Shown piece by piece: positions 31,595-32,163 of a stretch of DNA of 32,163 bases; positions within the stretch are counted from its first letter, which is position 1, and each line of letters starts with the position of its first letter. The stretch is from CAYOUV01 sp964407265. Lineage in GTDB: Bacteria; Chloroflexota; Anaerolineae; Anaerolineales; Villigracilaceae. The translations under genes were made by a program, and so were the position numbers. Below the pieces are notes generated by a model. It made no database searches, was not told the DNA's origin, and saw only the letters and a list, made by a program, of their open reading frames with translations. The stretch lies in contig CAYOUV010000036.1 of the NCBI GenBank assembly GCA_964407265.1, positions 1 to 32,163 of the forward strand, given 5' to 3'.

Positions 31595-31997
31595 ATCAGA
31601 AATCTCTCCTGACGAAAGAATCAGTCAAATCTTTCGAGCGGTCAGCACCCCTGCTCGCTTACAGATTTTGATGGCAATTGGAAATGGCGAGGCCTGCGTC
31701 TGTCATCTGGAAACTCTGCTAAACATGCGACAAGCATATATCTCTCAACAACTGATGGAAATGCGCGATGCAGGCTTGGTTGATACCCGACGTGATGGAC
31801 GCTACATCTTTTATCGGCTGACGGAACCGGACCTGCTCAATCTGTTGAGTGACATTGCTAAATTGTTTGGAATACCTACCAAAGAAATGGAAAGGTTGTT
31901 GGATGTTGATCCCCTGCCGCAATGCTGTTGCCCAGATTGTATAGCTAAACTTACATCAACTCTCAGTGAAGTTACCGATTCTACTGAGTCAGAATAA
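31587..31997 (+). CDS. arsR: ArsR/SmtB family metalloregulator, probable arsenic repressor
   Basis: This 136-residue winged-helix repressor has the metal-binding CVC (C37, C39) in the third helix, within EACVCHLETLL, the position of the ELCVCDL motif of arsenite-sensing ArsR. QAYISQQLMEMRDAGLVDTRRDGRYIFYRL is the DNA-reading helix and wing. The C-terminal tail adds an unusual CCCPDC cluster (C113-C115, C118). Arsenite or antimonite binding would release it from DNA. No Shine-Dalgarno is visible and a TATATT box ends seven bases before the ATG, so the mRNA may be leaderless. The gene precedes an ACR3-like exporter, which supports the arsenic role; cadmium or other thiophilic metals are alternatives. 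Confidence 0.88.
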   Translation: MNISEISPDERISQIFRAVSTPARLQILMAIGNGEACVCHLETLLNMRQAYISQQLMEMRDAGLVDTRRDGRYIFYRLTEPDLLNLLSDIAKLFGIPTKEMERLLDVDPLPQCCCPDCIAKLTSTLSEVTDSTESE

Positions 31998-32007
31998 TAA
32001 GTTGTCG

Positions 32008-32036
32008 AGCCCTAAGCCATTATGTAGCTTGGGGCT
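32008..32036 (+). terminator. Hairpin between arsR and the ACR3-like gene
   Basis: AGCCCTAAGC (32008-32017) pairs with GCTTGGGGCT (32027-32036), one T-G pair, 9-base loop, then a short TT tail. A weak terminator or processing site is likely. Confidence 0.55.
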
Positions 32037-32051
32037 TTCATCTGCAACATT

Positions 32052-32071
32052 ATATTCTTAAATCCGAATAT
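32052..32071. promoter_or_regulatory. Probable ArsR operator 2, upstream of the ACR3-like gene
   Basis: ATATTC-N8-GAATAT, with the same half-sites and spacing as the site over the arsR start, about 52 bases before the next ATG. Confidence 0.65.
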
Positions 32072-32123
32072 GACAAGATGACTACATAATGAATAATACT
32101 ATGATCGAAAAAATGGAGACAGC

Positions 32124-32163
32124 ATGACACCAGCCTCCCCCAAACGATTAACGTTCCTGGACC
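32124..32163 (+). CDS. Start of a probable ACR3 arsenite efflux permease (truncated by window end)
   Basis: Only 13 codons are in the window: MTPASPKRLTFLD. The KRL-x-FLD pattern is how many ACR3-type arsenite transporters begin (usually continuing RYLTLWI), and arsR lies directly upstream. GGAG lies five bases before the ATG. The identity is inferred from this short piece and the context; the rest of the gene is outside. Confidence 0.55.
   Translation, partial: MTPASPKRLTFLD

Noticed and set aside
1..32163. CRISPR array, insertion sequence, prophage or rRNA
   Set aside because: No spaced direct repeats, transposase, integrase or rRNA-like segments were seen on either strand.

Overview
The window looks like chromosomal DNA from a bacterium of the phylum Chloroflexota, most likely class Anaerolineae. 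That assignment is inference: it rests on the mix of gene types (TIGR01906-like membrane protein, spermidine-synthase-like membrane fusion, Pro/Thr-rich lipoproteins, Asp23-NusB-Tat order, MacAB-like exporter without an outer-membrane channel) and not on any search. Genes are dense, with about 30 protein genes, one initiator tRNA, and no rRNA, CRISPR array or insertion sequence that I can see.

Left part, plus strand: trmI (tRNA m1A58 methyltransferase), a small TPR-like/zinc-ribbon protein and a CoA-pyrophosphatase-type Nudix hydrolase (63-2130), closed by a strong hairpin shared with the convergent rplY gene (L25/Ctc with a long acidic tail). Upstream of rplY on the minus strand is a tail-anchored protein built of 15-residue solenoid repeats (2973-3500). 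Next comes a membrane protein fused to a spermidine-synthase-like domain, overlapping a TIGR01906-like membrane protein (3731-5945). A housekeeping run follows, fabG, an Asp23/Gls24 protein, nusB, tatA/B and tatC, then a large surface lipoprotein with starch-binding-like modules and a TIM-barrel-like C-terminus, ending at a terminator (6016-11511). A membrane-anchored penicillin-acylase-family Ntn hydrolase follows (11568-14138).

Middle part, minus strand (14194-23196): an exporter operon (MFS transporter plus a long regulator with a C-terminal ArsR-type helix-turn-helix) reads from a promoter with consensus -35 and -10 boxes. A perfect 24-bp palindrome covers its probable start of transcription, which suggests an autorepressed export switch. 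Upstream lie a VanZ-like gene and a four-gene run: an unassigned HEXXH membrane metalloprotease, a DsbA-like/cyclophilin fusion lipoprotein, a PrsW-type intramembrane protease and a DedA protein. I read that run as an envelope protein-folding and proteolysis unit, and it is the best candidate here for an undescribed system. An orphan GltD-type oxidoreductase follows.

Right part, plus strand: an AT-rich 500-bp gap, then a MacA/MacB-like efflux system in three coupled genes, an AhpD-like protein, a 3-phosphoglycerate-dehydrogenase-like enzyme paired with an M32 carboxypeptidase, a Pro/Thr-rich lipoprotein, and initiator tRNA-Met with its own promoter and terminator. The right edge holds the beginning of an arsenic-resistance cassette: arsR, then the first codons of what looks like an ACR3 arsenite exporter. 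Two sites of the same form, ATATTC-N8-GAATAT, flank arsR.

A recurring feature is that several genes (trmI, the HEXXH protease, the SerA-like gene, arsR) have a TANNNT box ending 6-7 nt before the ATG and no Shine-Dalgarno sequence, as expected for leaderless mRNAs. Other genes have clear GGAGG-type sites.
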